Notes: generated from the sequence alone by a model not told the origin. Shown: positions 26,505 through 35,212, counted from the stretch's first letter. The stretch is DNA of 64,000 nt from CAWUKT01 sp963923035 (GCA_963923035.1 CAWUKT010000013.1:1-64000); one strand, 5' to 3'. A program made the numbers and translations.

Positions 26505-27396
26505 AAATATCATCGTTGTTATCGCCACCTCGATGAGGAGGACCGATTACTTATTGAATCGGTCATTGAGATCGGTGTATTTACAAGAAGAAGTAGCCCC
26601 ACTTCATGTCGTCATTGTCGATGATAATGTGGATGAGGATGAGCATCAAAAAATCCGGGCAGGTATTGAGAATCTCCGGATGGAAATGAATCCTTTGTGG
26701 GACGTATTGGAAGCTGATAATGAGGGACTTTTTAGGACTACCCTTGTGAAAAACAGAAGAACAAAGGGTAAGTCGGGGACGGGAGCATGGAATACTGGGG
26801 CCGAAATAGCAAGGGAATATCAGCAGGGCTCTACGCCGGGCTTTCTTGCCTTTTTGGATGACGATGATCGATGGTTGCCCAGCTATTTGAAGATTTGTTG
26901 GGAGGCGGTGGAAAATTCATGGAAGGCCAAACCAATAGCCAATATCGTAGCGGTGGTGGCCAGTTTGAGAAGGATAGAACCGGTAAAGTCAGAAGAAATG
27001 AAAGTGAGTGTTGAAAAGCTCACCAGAGAGGCCTTCTTCATTGGAAATCCAGGGTGGCAGGGAAGCAATACCTTCGTTAGCCTGAAAGCCTTTTGGGAAT
27101 GCGGGGCATTTGATGAACGAATGGCAAGTACTAATGACCGTGATTTGGCCATTCGATTGATGGAGTACTGTGAAGATGTTGAAGGGGAAATTTTGGCCAT
27201 CTCTCAGGTTCTGGTTGAACATTTTGCTCATGGGGGGGATAGAGTTACGACCAATCCGGAAGGAAAGAGAGCCGGTCTGGATATATTCTATATGAAGTAT
27301 CTGGATTTAATGTCTCCCGAGGTCCGTCGGGAATCTCTGGCGAGATCGAAAAAGTTATTCAACTATTCCCCCAATGCCCCCGAAAATCTTGATTAG
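26494..27396 (+). CDS. Family 2-like glycosyltransferase
   Basis: A 300-residue GT-A fold transferase, last in the coupled operon. It has a typical GT2 start (IIVVIATSMRRTDYLLNRSLRSV), the nucleotide-binding VVIVDDN and the DDDDR metal-binding cluster (FLAFLDDDDRWLP, about 109-121). There is no membrane helix. The sequence around NDRDLAIRL is a plausible acceptor-side acidic motif. It should transfer a sugar from a nucleotide sugar to an unknown acceptor. Its 3' end overlaps the convergent 27359-28639 gene by 38 bp. Confidence 0.85.
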   Translation: MRTENIIVVIATSMRRTDYLLNRSLRSVYLQEEVAPLHVVIVDDNVDEDEHQKIRAGIENLRMEMNPLWDVLEADNEGLFRTTLVKNRRTKGKSGTGAWNTGAEIAREYQQGSTPGFLAFLDDDDRWLPSYLKICWEAVENSWKAKPIANIVAVVASLRRIEPVKSEEMKVSVEKLTREAFFIGNPGWQGSNTFVSLKAFWECGAFDERMASTNDRDLAIRLMEYCEDVEGEILAISQVLVEHFAHGGDRVTTNPEGKRAGLDIFYMKYLDLMSPEVRRESLARSKKLFNYSPNAPENLD

Positions 27397-28639
27397 ATAG
27401 CTTTTCGACTTTGAATTCGAAATCAATTAAGGCCTCTTTGAGCGTATTCCAGTCCCATGATTCCAGTCTTTGTTGAGTGCGTCCAACCATTAAGGAAAAA
27501 TCCTTGGTTAAGCCAGAGGGGTATTGCTCTACCAGTTGTCGAGAGAGTTTCTTCAACCTTTTTAAGTGATTTTTGTGCTGAGTGAATCGCTGTTTGGATT
27601 GGTCCACGGAATTTAGAAATCGAAATGCAATCGCTCCCAGGGCATCTGAAAGATATTCGTTTGCTATCTTTTCAAAGTCGAGAGAAGGAAAACTTCGGTT
27701 GTGGAACAGTGAAATGTCTATCCCTCGAATCACAAACCCTTTTTGAGAGAGCATCCAGGCGTGGATCATATCACTTCTTCTTCCAATTAATCCGTCATAT
27801 TGTAAGGAAAAATGAGGAAATCTGAGGGCTGCAATGGGGTTGAAAATGATGAAGTTCCCTCCCCTGAGAAGGGTCCTTTGCGGGTTTGCATTCTTTCCTA
27901 AATGGTCTTGGGAAAGCAATGGTCTTGTCACCGCTTTTCCCTGCATCAATGCTGAAAACTGATCTAAAAAGTGGAGGCCTGGCTTAGATGGAATGGAAAC
28001 GAATTCCTTGTTGGGATACAAGTCGTGGTAGTTGTCCGTTTCTCCAAAATACTCCTTTGTGACTGAGGCTTCCCGTTGGTCCTTGAGCAGGTCTCCCAGC
28101 TGTTTTTCGGCGTAAAGCAGAATTGGGAGTGGAGGAGTATTGGTATAATTGCCAATCGCAGCATCTACATTGGGGTGTTGCCGGTGATAGTCTCTGGCCT
28201 CCTGGAAAAAGTTGCGCCCTAATTTTGGGCTCAATACCGAATCTTCCAGTACCGCTTCTTTCAACAGAATATCATCATCAATTTGCCAAATAATTCCTCC
28301 CCTAAACTCATGCCAAAAGTCCTTCGAGGCTAGCAGTAGCTGGATTCGGGCTCTTTGGACACTGTCCTGCCGGAGGTCATAATTGAGGTCCTGGTAGAGA
28401 GAGGAGTTTGTTTGATCGCGGGAAAGGATTTGGTCTCGGTTCTGGTAAAGAATGTGTTTATCTGGGTAGTTTTCATTCATCCACGGTTTCAGGGTGGAGC
28501 TGTCCGACTTGTCAAGGACCATCAATCCGATCGCATCATCTTGGTGGAGTTCTGATAATTCAAAAATGGCTTCAATTGTTTGTTTTGCAACCACTTCATT
28601 GTTTTTGGTTGCCAGGCATACCCAAATCTTCTTTTTCAT
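27359..28639 (-). CDS. Glycosyltransferase-like protein
   Basis: A 426-residue soluble protein. The first 130 residues resemble a GT-A nucleotide-sugar domain: IWVCLATKNNEVVAKQTIEAIF, then DKSDSS and the metal-type motif IIWQIDDDILL (about 114-124). The C-terminal 100 residues are helical and charged. It is co-transcribed with the SDR gene (4-bp overlap) and converges with the five-gene operon. I infer a glycosyltransferase acting on the same product, with moderate confidence, because no exact family is recognised. Confidence 0.6.
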   Translation of the reverse strand: MKKKIWVCLATKNNEVVAKQTIEAIFELSELHQDDAIGLMVLDKSDSSTLKPWMNENYPDKHILYQNRDQILSRDQTNSSLYQDLNYDLRQDSVQRARIQLLLASKDFWHEFRGGIIWQIDDDILLKEAVLEDSVLSPKLGRNFFQEARDYHRQHPNVDAAIGNYTNTPPLPILLYAEKQLGDLLKDQREASVTKEYFGETDNYHDLYPNKEFVSIPSKPGLHFLDQFSALMQGKAVTRPLLSQDHLGKNANPQRTLLRGGNFIIFNPIAALRFPHFSLQYDGLIGRRSDMIHAWMLSQKGFVIRGIDISLFHNRSFPSLDFEKIANEYLSDALGAIAFRFLNSVDQSKQRFTQHKNHLKRLKKLSRQLVEQYPSGLTKDFSLMVGRTQQRLESWDWNTLKEALIDFEFKVEKLSNQDFRGHWGNS

Positions 28640-29595
28640 GGCTGTTGATTTTCCTTGGCCCGGTACCAGCTAAGGGTGCGAAAAAGCCCTTCTTCAAGTT
28701 TCATTTTAGGGGAGTAGTCCAGTACCTTTCTGGCAAGTTTGAGATCGGAAAGGGTATGAGAAGGCTCATTTGCTCCCGGCACCTTCAGAGGGCGAATGCT
28801 GGTCCCTGCGAAAGAGATTATTTTTTCCATGACCTCCCTTACGGAATGGTTTTTTCCCGCACCAACATTAATGGCGATGCCTTTAGAGGCTGAATCTGGT
28901 AAAAGGGCAGCTAGCTGAATGCCATCTATGATATCTTGAACGTAGGTGAAGTCTCTCGTATGGGTTCCATTCCCATACATCTCGGGTGCTTGTCCTGCGG
29001 ATATTTCATGCCAGACTTTGGGAATCAATGGGGCATGTTCAAGATCTCCTCGTTGCCTGGCCCCGTAGACATTGAAAAACCGCAAAGAAATGGTAGGAAG
29101 TCCATAAAAGTTGGAATACCACTTGACATATTCCTCAGCTTGACGTTTTTGGATGCCGTACGGTGAAACTGGGTTCGGAATGAGAGACTCAGCGAGGGGG
29201 ATTGTCGGTTGGTATCCGTAAATGGAGGAGCTTGATGCAAATATGAATCTTTCTACATTGTGTTTGACTGATGCTTCCAAGAGATTTAGGGTCCCCAGGA
29301 CGTTGGTTTTGTGAGTCTGTTCTGGATGAGCAAAGGAATACCTCACCCTGCCAATGGCTGCGAGATGATAAACGTTTTTGATGTTGAATGCACTAAAAAC
29401 TTCGTCCAGCGGGGTGCAAATATCTTTTTCCAAAAAGGTAAATAGGGGGCTTGACTCGAGATGTGTAAGGTTACTTTTTTTACCCGTAAAGAGGTTGTCA
29501 ACCACAACAACTCGTTTTCCTGATTCGATCAGTCTATCAGTCAAATGTGAGCCAATAAATCCAGCTCCACCAGTCACAAGAGAGGACTCTTTCAT
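28636..29595 (-). CDS. NAD-dependent sugar-nucleotide epimerase/dehydratase (extended SDR)
   Basis: A 319-residue extended SDR. It has the NAD-binding GGAGFIGSHL near the N-terminus, the SSSSIYG serine patch, the catalytic YGIQK (YxxxK), and RFFNVYGARQRG, which fits UDP-hexose 4-epimerases and related enzymes. The start is placed at MKESSLVTGGAGF (29595), since the six codons before it are not conserved-looking. It is the first gene of the minus-strand pair and would supply the sugar donor for the two transferases. It ends the island beside tRNA-Asp. Confidence 0.88.
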   Translation of the reverse strand: MKESSLVTGGAGFIGSHLTDRLIESGKRVVVVDNLFTGKKSNLTHLESSPLFTFLEKDICTPLDEVFSAFNIKNVYHLAAIGRVRYSFAHPEQTHKTNVLGTLNLLEASVKHNVERFIFASSSSIYGYQPTIPLAESLIPNPVSPYGIQKRQAEEYVKWYSNFYGLPTISLRFFNVYGARQRGDLEHAPLIPKVWHEISAGQAPEMYGNGTHTRDFTYVQDIIDGIQLAALLPDSASKGIAINVGAGKNHSVREVMEKIISFAGTSIRPLKVPGANEPSHTLSDLKLARKVLDYSPKMKLEEGLFRTLSWYRAKENQQP

Positions 29596-29738
29596 CTGGT
29601 AAATATAAATCAAATCGGATTCAATGTGGCATCTGGGGGTTATTTCCTGTGCGATACTTTGGTGTTAGTATTAGATCTCTGGTTTTAAATCTTGTGGATG
29701 ATGGATAGAAGAAAGCAGCAAAGATTATTTGCTGTAAA

Positions 29739-29773
29739 CAAAAAAAAGCTCCCTCAAGTAACCTTGAGGGAGC
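29739..29773 (-). terminator. Intrinsic terminator after tRNA-Asp
   Basis: On the minus strand a perfect 11-bp stem (GCTCCCTCAAG / CTTGAGGGAGC) with a 4-base loop is followed by seven to eight T. It lies 18 bases beyond the tRNA 3' end. Confidence 0.88.
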
Positions 29774-29791
29774 ATCCGTTCTAAATACTTG

Positions 29792-29865
29792 CGGTCCGGA
29801 CGGGACTCGAACCCGCGACCTCCAGTGTGACAGACTGGCATTCTAACCAACTGAACTACCGGACC
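29792..29865 (-). tRNA. tRNA-Asp (anticodon GTC)
   Basis: The minus strand forms a standard cloverleaf: acceptor GGTCCGG/CCGGACC, D arm GTTC with GGTTAGAAT loop, anticodon arm CCAGT/ACTGG with loop CTGTCAC (anticodon GTC), T arm CGGG/CCCG with TTCGAGT. The discriminator is G and CCA is not encoded. It has its own promoter and terminator. The AT-rich island lies on the 3' side of this tRNA, the side at which integrative elements usually insert. Confidence 0.97.
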
Positions 29866-29881
29866 TTTCAAGAACGGATTG

Positions 29882-29911
29882 CAAATATACGCACTGATTC
29901 TTTTTCCGCAA
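29882..29911 (-). promoter_or_regulatory. Bacteroidota-type promoter of tRNA-Asp
   Basis: On the minus strand TTG (29909-29911) is followed after 19 bases by TATATTTG (29882-29889), a perfect TAnnTTTG, 17 bases before the tRNA 5' end. Confidence 0.8.
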
Positions 29912-30067
29912 GCATTTTTTTGAAGCCCGACACAAAAGCCTCGTTTTCAGCAACAAAAAATACGTCAGCCCCGCCACTGACCGATATCAGCTGACCTGAT
30001 GAGGCCACTCAACGAATCCCTCACCCATTTTCCCGAGCATTGTAGTCCACACACAACATTGAACTTT

Positions 30068-30487
30068 ATGAATCCCAACATCGACCTCAACCCCGGAGAA
30101 ATCAAGCTGACCTTCAACGAACCCACCACCGGAAGGACCACCTTCAAAGAACTCGGACTCGTCCCCGAAAGTGTTGACCTCCAAAGTGGTATGCTCCGTT
30201 TGGTCTTTGATTTCGATAATATTCCGAACGCCGATTGGTTCAAGGTCCCGACCATTGAGGTCAGCTATCAGGAAGAAGTGACCGAAACCCACTGGCAGTG
30301 CGACTTCAACGGCGAAACCATCCTCGACAAGTACGACCACCACGGCCATGCGACCGTGCTCCTCCTCAACAAAAAACGCATCCAGGACCTCATGCAACGC
30401 CATGAGAACAAGCTCATCGTCCACGCGGAGTTCCCCCAGAGCGTTCACCTCGACTGTGAGGGCTCCTTCGTGAACCTGTTCAAATAG
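30068..30487 (+). CDS. Small hypothetical beta-rich protein
   Basis: A 139-residue soluble protein that I do not recognise. The start is chosen at MNPNIDLNPGEIKLTF, where strand-like alternation begins; 23 upstream codons in frame look non-coding. The pattern (ITLTF, LRLVFDFDN, EVSYQEE, KLIVHAEFP) suggests a compact beta-sandwich, ending shortly after a buried-looking Cys. GC and codon use match the chromosome. It is monocistronic with a terminator directly downstream. Confidence 0.7.
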   Translation: MNPNIDLNPGEIKLTFNEPTTGRTTFKELGLVPESVDLQSGMLRLVFDFDNIPNADWFKVPTIEVSYQEEVTETHWQCDFNGETILDKYDHHGHATVLLLNKKRIQDLMQRHENKLIVHAEFPQSVHLDCEGSFVNLFK

Positions 30488-30512
30488 GTCTTCCTGGCTA
30501 CAAATTCCGTAG

Positions 30513-30548
30513 AGCCGGCATTTCCACAGTAAGCCGGCTTTCTTTTTG
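30513..30548 (+). terminator. Terminator after the 30068-30487 gene
   Basis: AGCCGGC / GCCGGCT, 7 bp with a 13-base loop, is followed by TTCTTTTTG on the plus strand, 25 bases past the stop codon. Confidence 0.6.
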
Positions 30549-30731
30549 TCTCCATATTTAGTTCATTTTCCAAAATATTCAATTATTCAAAGTATTATTT
30601 CGACTTTTTATCCCTCCCATTTTGACCTGAAATCATCCGTTTTGACCTTGAAGGGGGGATTTTGAAAAGGCCGCTCCTTCCCAACCCAAGCAGAAGGGGA
30701 GGGGTGGGTAGAGTTTTTGCCCTGAAACCCC

Positions 30732-30739
30732 TACCTTTG
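30732..30739 (+). promoter_or_regulatory. TAnnTTTG promoter element of accA
   Basis: TACCTTTG, a perfect Bacteroidota -7 element, lies 32 bases before the accA start codon; the predicted start of transcription is near 30746. A TTG occurs upstream but at only 12 bases, so the -33 part is not convincing. Confidence 0.45.
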
Positions 30740-30771
30740 AATTCTGGAAAATAATTAACAGGACAGGTCTT

Positions 30772-31845
30772 ATGAAGGAAACAATTCTGGAATTTGAGAA
30801 GCCCATCGTTGAGTTAGAACACCGAATAGATGAATTGAGGAAGCGGGCAGACAAAAAACGGGAGAAAGGCAAAGACGCGGAAGGACTTGGAGAGCTGGAA
30901 GACCAATTGAAGCAGATGGAAGAGCAGGCGGAAGAGTTGAAAAAGAAAGTATTTGGGAATCTGAGCCGCTGGGAAAAGGTCCAACTGTCCCGGCACCCCG
31001 ACCGCCCTTATGCCCTCGATTATATTGAACATATCACCGAAGACTTCGTCGAACTGTTCGGCGACCGGACTTTCGGCGACGACAAAGCGATTGTAGGTGG
31101 ATTTGGCCGCATTGGCACCCAATCCTTTATGATCATTGGCCAGCAAAAAGGCCGCGATACGAAGTCCCGTAAGTTCCGCAACTTCGGGATGCCGAATCCC
31201 GAAGGCTACCGCAAGGCCCTTCGCCTCATGAAGCTCGCCGAGAAGTTCGACAAGCCGATCGTCACGCTCATCGACACCCCCGGGGCATTTCCCGGTCTGG
31301 AAGCCGAAGAGCGCGGCCAGGGAGAGGCCATTGCCCGCAACCTGATCGAAATGAGCATGCTCACGATACCGATCATCTGCATTGTGATCGGGGAAGGTGC
31401 CTCCGGAGGCGCACTGGGCATCGCAGTTGGCGACCGGATCTACCAGCTCGAAAATACCTGGTACTCCGTCATTTCTCCCGAATCCTGCTCCTCCATCCTG
31501 TGGCGGAACTGGGACCACAAAGAGGATGCTGCGGAGGCCCTGAAGCTGACGGCCGAGGACAACCTGCGGTTGAAGATCATCGACGGGATCATTCCTGAAC
31601 CCGTTGGGGGTGCCCACAAGCATCCCGAAGAGGCCTACAAGGCCGTACGGGAGAAAATCATGAAAGACTATCGCTACCTGAAAACCAAGTCGGTTGAGAA
31701 ACTGCTGGAACACCGGGTCGCGAAATTCGCCCACATGGGCGTCTACGAGGAGGCCAAGCCGCGGGCAAACGGTCAAGCTGAGTCCGCCAAGGAAGCCGTT
31801 GCGGTGGAAGCGGTGGAACAAGCCAAAGTCTCCGCCGATGAATAA
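30772..31845 (+). CDS. accA: Acetyl-CoA carboxylase carboxyltransferase subunit alpha
   Basis: This subunit pairs with AccD to move the carboxyl group from biotin to acetyl-CoA, the first step of fatty-acid synthesis. The 357-residue protein shows the AccA helical N-terminus (LEFEKPIVELEHRIDEL), the signature RPYALDYIEHI with GDRTFGDDKA, GQQKGRDTK, and the oxyanion glycine clusters IDTPGAFPG and GEGASGGAL. It is about 35 residues longer than usual because of an Ala/Glu-rich C-terminal tail. The last 8 bp overlap the next gene. accD is not in the window. Confidence 0.97.
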   Translation: MKETILEFEKPIVELEHRIDELRKRADKKREKGKDAEGLGELEDQLKQMEEQAEELKKKVFGNLSRWEKVQLSRHPDRPYALDYIEHITEDFVELFGDRTFGDDKAIVGGFGRIGTQSFMIIGQQKGRDTKSRKFRNFGMPNPEGYRKALRLMKLAEKFDKPIVTLIDTPGAFPGLEAEERGQGEAIARNLIEMSMLTIPIICIVIGEGASGGALGIAVGDRIYQLENTWYSVISPESCSSILWRNWDHKEDAAEALKLTAEDNLRLKIIDGIIPEPVGGAHKHPEEAYKAVREKIMKDYRYLKTKSVEKLLEHRVAKFAHMGVYEEAKPRANGQAESAKEAVAVEAVEQAKVSADE

Positions 31846-32344
31846 GCCAAAAGGGTTTTTGATGGCCCTTTCCCTATTGACCCTCGGATTTCTGGTTGGA
31901 TGCCAGGAATCCGAGGTTACTTTTTTTGAGGGAGAATTCAAGCCCGAATCCTATGCCCTGAGCTTCCAGCGGCCGGCCTTGTTTGAATTCAGCATCCCCG
32001 AAAACACCGCTTACTCCTTTGCCCTTGAGATTACCTATCAACCCGAGGCATTGGAAGCGCTGAATGGACAGCTGCCCCTGTACTATATCCTGGAAGGCCC
32101 CATGTTCGAGGACGGTTTGGACAAAAAGTTTTCGGTGGAGTTGAAGGATGAGGCGGGGAAATGGAAGGGAGAGGAGGAAGACGAAGGAAAAATGCACCAG
32201 GAAACCATTGAGCCTGAATTGAAATTGGAGCAGGGAGACTACTCCTTCAAATTGTACGCCGATTCTCCCGTCCAGGGCACCCCCATCCCCGGGATCGCCA
32301 AGGTGGTTTTCAAAGTCGGTCCCCGGAAAGGGCTTCCCAAATAA
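31838..32344 (+). CDS. Lipoprotein, possibly GldH-like
   Basis: A 168-residue lipoprotein with lipobox FLVGC (Cys at about 22), encoded with an 8-bp overlap behind accA. The mature part is a predicted beta-sandwich with an acidic insertion (KWKGEEEDEGK). Size, lipobox and fold pattern are reminiscent of the gliding-motility lipoprotein GldH, but I see no decisive motif, so that label is only a suggestion. The unusual pairing with accA suggests co-expression rather than shared function. Confidence 0.7.
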   Translation: MNKPKGFLMALSLLTLGFLVGCQESEVTFFEGEFKPESYALSFQRPALFEFSIPENTAYSFALEITYQPEALEALNGQLPLYYILEGPMFEDGLDKKFSVELKDEAGKWKGEEEDEGKMHQETIEPELKLEQGDYSFKLYADSPVQGTPIPGIAKVVFKVGPRKGLPK

Positions 32345-32443
32345 ATGATCCCCAAAGTTTTTTAACGTTTTGTTCAGTTGATCCTAAGCAGGATTTACTA
32401 TTTTCATAATGGTAGTAAATCATACTTTAACCGCTTGATCAAC

Positions 32444-34639
32444 ATGAGAAGATTTTTAACCCTTGTCCTACTGTGGGCAGGTATTTCTACGATCGCATTG
32501 CAGGCCCAGTCCCCCATTGTCACCTACGCTGGAAATGGGGGCAAAGAAGTCTTTTACGACGTCGTCCAGATTTCCGATGGCTCCATCCTCGTCGCCGGGG
32601 CCGCCGACGACCTGACATGGATCCCCGCGGGGGTTCCGGTCCAGGAATTGACCGATCCCGGCCTCCCCAACGCCCAGGGCAGCAACCAATATGCCTTTAT
32701 CCTACAGCTCAGCAGCGACCTGGACAGCATCCTCGCCGTCGTCCATTTCCCCCAGGGCAGCGTCGAAGACATCCGCTACCTCAAGCTGACCAACGTCCCC
32801 GGCGAGCCCACCGGGACCATTTACCTGTCCGGAAACACCGAAGATTCCCGCGCCAACAACGGCGGCTATTTCATTGCGCCCCTCAACAACAACTTCGTCA
32901 ATGGCCTGCCCACCGCCTGCACATGGGCCTACCCGATCTGGGCGGAGGGCTATATCCAGGCCCGCCAACCCTGGGACGTCTCGTTCGACGGATCCGTCAC
33001 CTACGCCCGCGGCCAGAGCCACGACTACGATTGGTCTGCGATCCACCGGCTCGACGCTTCTGGCAACCGGATGGTGGTGCCGATGTGGCGCACGCACTGG
33101 ATTCCCGGCGGCGGCGAATTTCGAGACCTTGCCTCCAATTACCCGAATGGTGGGGCCGACAGCCTGGATTACAGTGGGATTGTGTTGAAGGAGTGGGGGC
33201 GCTGTGACCTGCGTTCCTGGGACCAGAACGATTACGGTTTGATGCAGGCGGATGAGAATGGGGGAATGAAAAAGGGAAAATGGCCCCTGGATGTGTTTTA
33301 CGATGGGTTTTGTGAGAATGGCAATGTGAGCACCAGTGGGCCGGGTTATACGGGCTATTCGCAGGGGGCGACGCCTGTCCACGGGGCGATGAGCATCGTC
33401 ACCGACCGGCGGACCGGCAATTGCTATATCGGCATGAACATCAAGTCTGTGACCCCCGCCAACCTCCCTGATTTTGAGCCGGCGGTGATCGCCTTCGGAG
33501 CCGAGGGCGATTTGTTGTGGTGGAGCCGGCTCTACCACGAGATCACACCCGCGGGGGATACCATGGTCTCCGAACCCGATCAGTACGTCGATGCGCTGGC
33601 CATTGATTATTCCCAGGCTGCCACTGATGCTTTCCTCGTGGTGGACGCGCGTTGTCACGGAAACAATGTGGAGAACCTGTGGGAAGGAAATGCCATCGCC
33701 GCCAACCCGGCTGCCCAAGGCTTTCAAAACCGGTTTACCGGTACCAGCGGCAATATCCACATCAGTTGGCTGGGAAAACTGAAGCTCACCGATGGCACCC
33801 TGATGCATTCCACCTACGTCGCCGAATACGCGGAAGGCGCTTCCAGCTTCGGCAATGCCCATCCCGATCCCAACCTCGACGGCTGGCCCAATCCCAATGG
33901 CGGCTGGCCCGATGTCAATACGACCCGTCTGACTCCCAACAACATGAAGGTGACCATGGACGGCTCCGTATGCGTGATCGGCACCGGTCGCCGGACCATC
34001 ACCACCCGCAATGCCTACCAGAAAATGGTGCTGCCCTCCAATGGTGGTCTGTCCAGTTGGAACAGCTTCGTCCGGGTCTACTCGCCCGATTTCTCCCATC
34101 CGACCTACAGCTCGCTGGTGGTGGGGGCGTGGGACACGCTCACCCAGGCCGGAGGCGGCAATACGGACCTGTATGGGGTTTTCAAAATGGAAAACGGAGT
34201 CGTAGCCGTGGGATGGCACGAGGAAGACAATTCCAATCCCGGCCAGGCCAAGGGCAATGACATTCCGACGATCAATGTCCCTGCTTGGGGCGCAGCCGCT
34301 TCGAACAGCCAAAGTGCAGTCCTCGTCTATTATCCGGCCGATAGCCTGGAAAATCCTCTGGACAATCCGGTGGTCCTTCCCCTGAGGGAAGACGAGCCGG
34401 CGCCCTTGGCGTGGCGCATGTACCCGAATCCAAGTACGGGTCAGGTGAACCTCGAATTGCCGTCGGCAGATCCGGCCTTTGTTTCGGTGCGCGACCTGAC
34501 CGGTCGGACGGTTTGGGCGGGTGAATTGGCGGATCGGAAGCGCTACGCGCTGGAAGGGGCGGCGTGGCCCGCAGGCATGTACCTGGTTGAGGTCCGGCAA
34601 AACGGGCGCTCGGAGGTCCGGCGTTTGGTGCGGCAGTAA
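32444..34639 (+). CDS. Large secreted protein with T9SS sorting domain
   Basis: A 731-residue secreted protein. The start is put at MRRFLTLVLLWAGIST (32444), giving a proper signal peptide that ends at ALQAQ. The body is rich in Gly, Asn and aromatic residues, with repeated segments of the kind IxSDGSILVAGA and VTMDGSVCVIGTG, probably a beta-propeller or other beta-repeat fold. The last 75 residues are a type A T9SS domain (RMYPNPSTGQVNLEL...GMYLVEVRQNG...RLVRQ). It should be exported across the outer membrane; the ligand is unknown. Confidence 0.87.
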   Translation: MRRFLTLVLLWAGISTIALQAQSPIVTYAGNGGKEVFYDVVQISDGSILVAGAADDLTWIPAGVPVQELTDPGLPNAQGSNQYAFILQLSSDLDSILAVVHFPQGSVEDIRYLKLTNVPGEPTGTIYLSGNTEDSRANNGGYFIAPLNNNFVNGLPTACTWAYPIWAEGYIQARQPWDVSFDGSVTYARGQSHDYDWSAIHRLDASGNRMVVPMWRTHWIPGGGEFRDLASNYPNGGADSLDYSGIVLKEWGRCDLRSWDQNDYGLMQADENGGMKKGKWPLDVFYDGFCENGNVSTSGPGYTGYSQGATPVHGAMSIVTDRRTGNCYIGMNIKSVTPANLPDFEPAVIAFGAEGDLLWWSRLYHEITPAGDTMVSEPDQYVDALAIDYSQAATDAFLVVDARCHGNNVENLWEGNAIAANPAAQGFQNRFTGTSGNIHISWLGKLKLTDGTLMHSTYVAEYAEGASSFGNAHPDPNLDGWPNPNGGWPDVNTTRLTPNNMKVTMDGSVCVIGTGRRTITTRNAYQKMVLPSNGGLSSWNSFVRVYSPDFSHPTYSSLVVGAWDTLTQAGGGNTDLYGVFKMENGVVAVGWHEEDNSNPGQAKGNDIPTINVPAWGAAASNSQSAVLVYYPADSLENPLDNPVVLPLREDEPAPLAWRMYPNPSTGQVNLELPSADPAFVSVRDLTGRTVWAGELADRKRYALEGAAWPAGMYLVEVRQNGRSEVRRLVRQ

Positions 34640-34656
34640 CGTGGCCGCCCGTAGAA

Positions 34657-34693
34657 ATAAAAAATCCCGGTCGTCGGACCGGGATTTTTTATT
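34657..34693. terminator. Bidirectional terminator
   Basis: A perfect inverted repeat with about 14-bp arms (AAAAATCCCGGTC / GACCGGGATTTTT, 4-base loop) between two convergent genes carries a T run on both strands, so it can serve the 32444-34639 gene and the 34710-35093 gene alike. Confidence 0.88.
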
Positions 34694-34709
34694 TCGGTGG
34701 CTTCTGAGA

Positions 34710-35093
34710 TCAGAAGGGGAGGTCGTCGGCGCCGTCGTCAGTGGCGGCTTCGGCGGCCATGTCGTAGACGCCGGTTGCCTGGCCGCCTTGCGAGGCGGGG
34801 GCGGAGTTGGCGGCTTCGATCTTCTGGATGCGCCAGGCGTCCAGGGTATTGAAATATTTTTTGACTCCATCGGGAGCCGTCCACTCGCGGCCGCGGAGGT
34901 TGAAGGTGACTTCGACTTTGTCACCGACTTCAACGCTATCGACGAGGTTGGTCCGGTCCTGGATCAATTCAAATTTGATGTACTGAGGGTACATGGGGTT
35001 GTCTGAGTATTCCAGCACAAACTCCCGCTTTTTAAAGGATTCCGTCACTTGCTGGACGTCCATCTTCGCGTACAATTTTCCTTCGACGTTCAT
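34710..35093 (-). CDS. DUF3127 OB-fold protein with SSB-like acidic tip
   Basis: A 127-residue protein of the DUF3127 family (MNVEGKLYAKMDVQQVTESFKKREFV at the start, then VEVTFNLRGREW), a compact OB-fold-like domain of about 85 residues. A flexible Ala/Gly/Gln-rich linker leads to the C-terminal DDGADDLPF, which strongly resembles the acidic tip (DDDIPF) with which single-stranded-DNA-binding proteins recruit repair partners. Family function is not established; the tail suggests a DNA-metabolism role, which is my inference. Probably monocistronic. Confidence 0.88.
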   Translation of the reverse strand: MNVEGKLYAKMDVQQVTESFKKREFVLEYSDNPMYPQYIKFELIQDRTNLVDSVEVGDKVEVTFNLRGREWTAPDGVKKYFNTLDAWRIQKIEAANSAPASQGGQATGVYDMAAEAATDDGADDLPF

Positions 35094-35212
35094 GTTCCTG
35101 CTTGTATGCTTTTAATGTTCCGTATTAGTTAATAGTCAATGGACAAAGGTCTGCTTTTTGTCAAGTGAACTCAACAAAAGTTTTCCCAACAATCAGATTC
35201 CCAAGGGGCTTT

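Noticed and set aside
31838..32344. Firm assignment of the lipoprotein behind accA as GldH
   Set aside because: Size and lipobox fit, but no decisive GldH motif is visible and no other gliding gene is nearby.
32702..34933. 743-codon minus-strand open frame opposite the large T9SS protein
   Set aside because: The plus strand has a signal peptide and T9SS domain; the antisense frame is His/Arg/Pro-rich and runs through the terminator.
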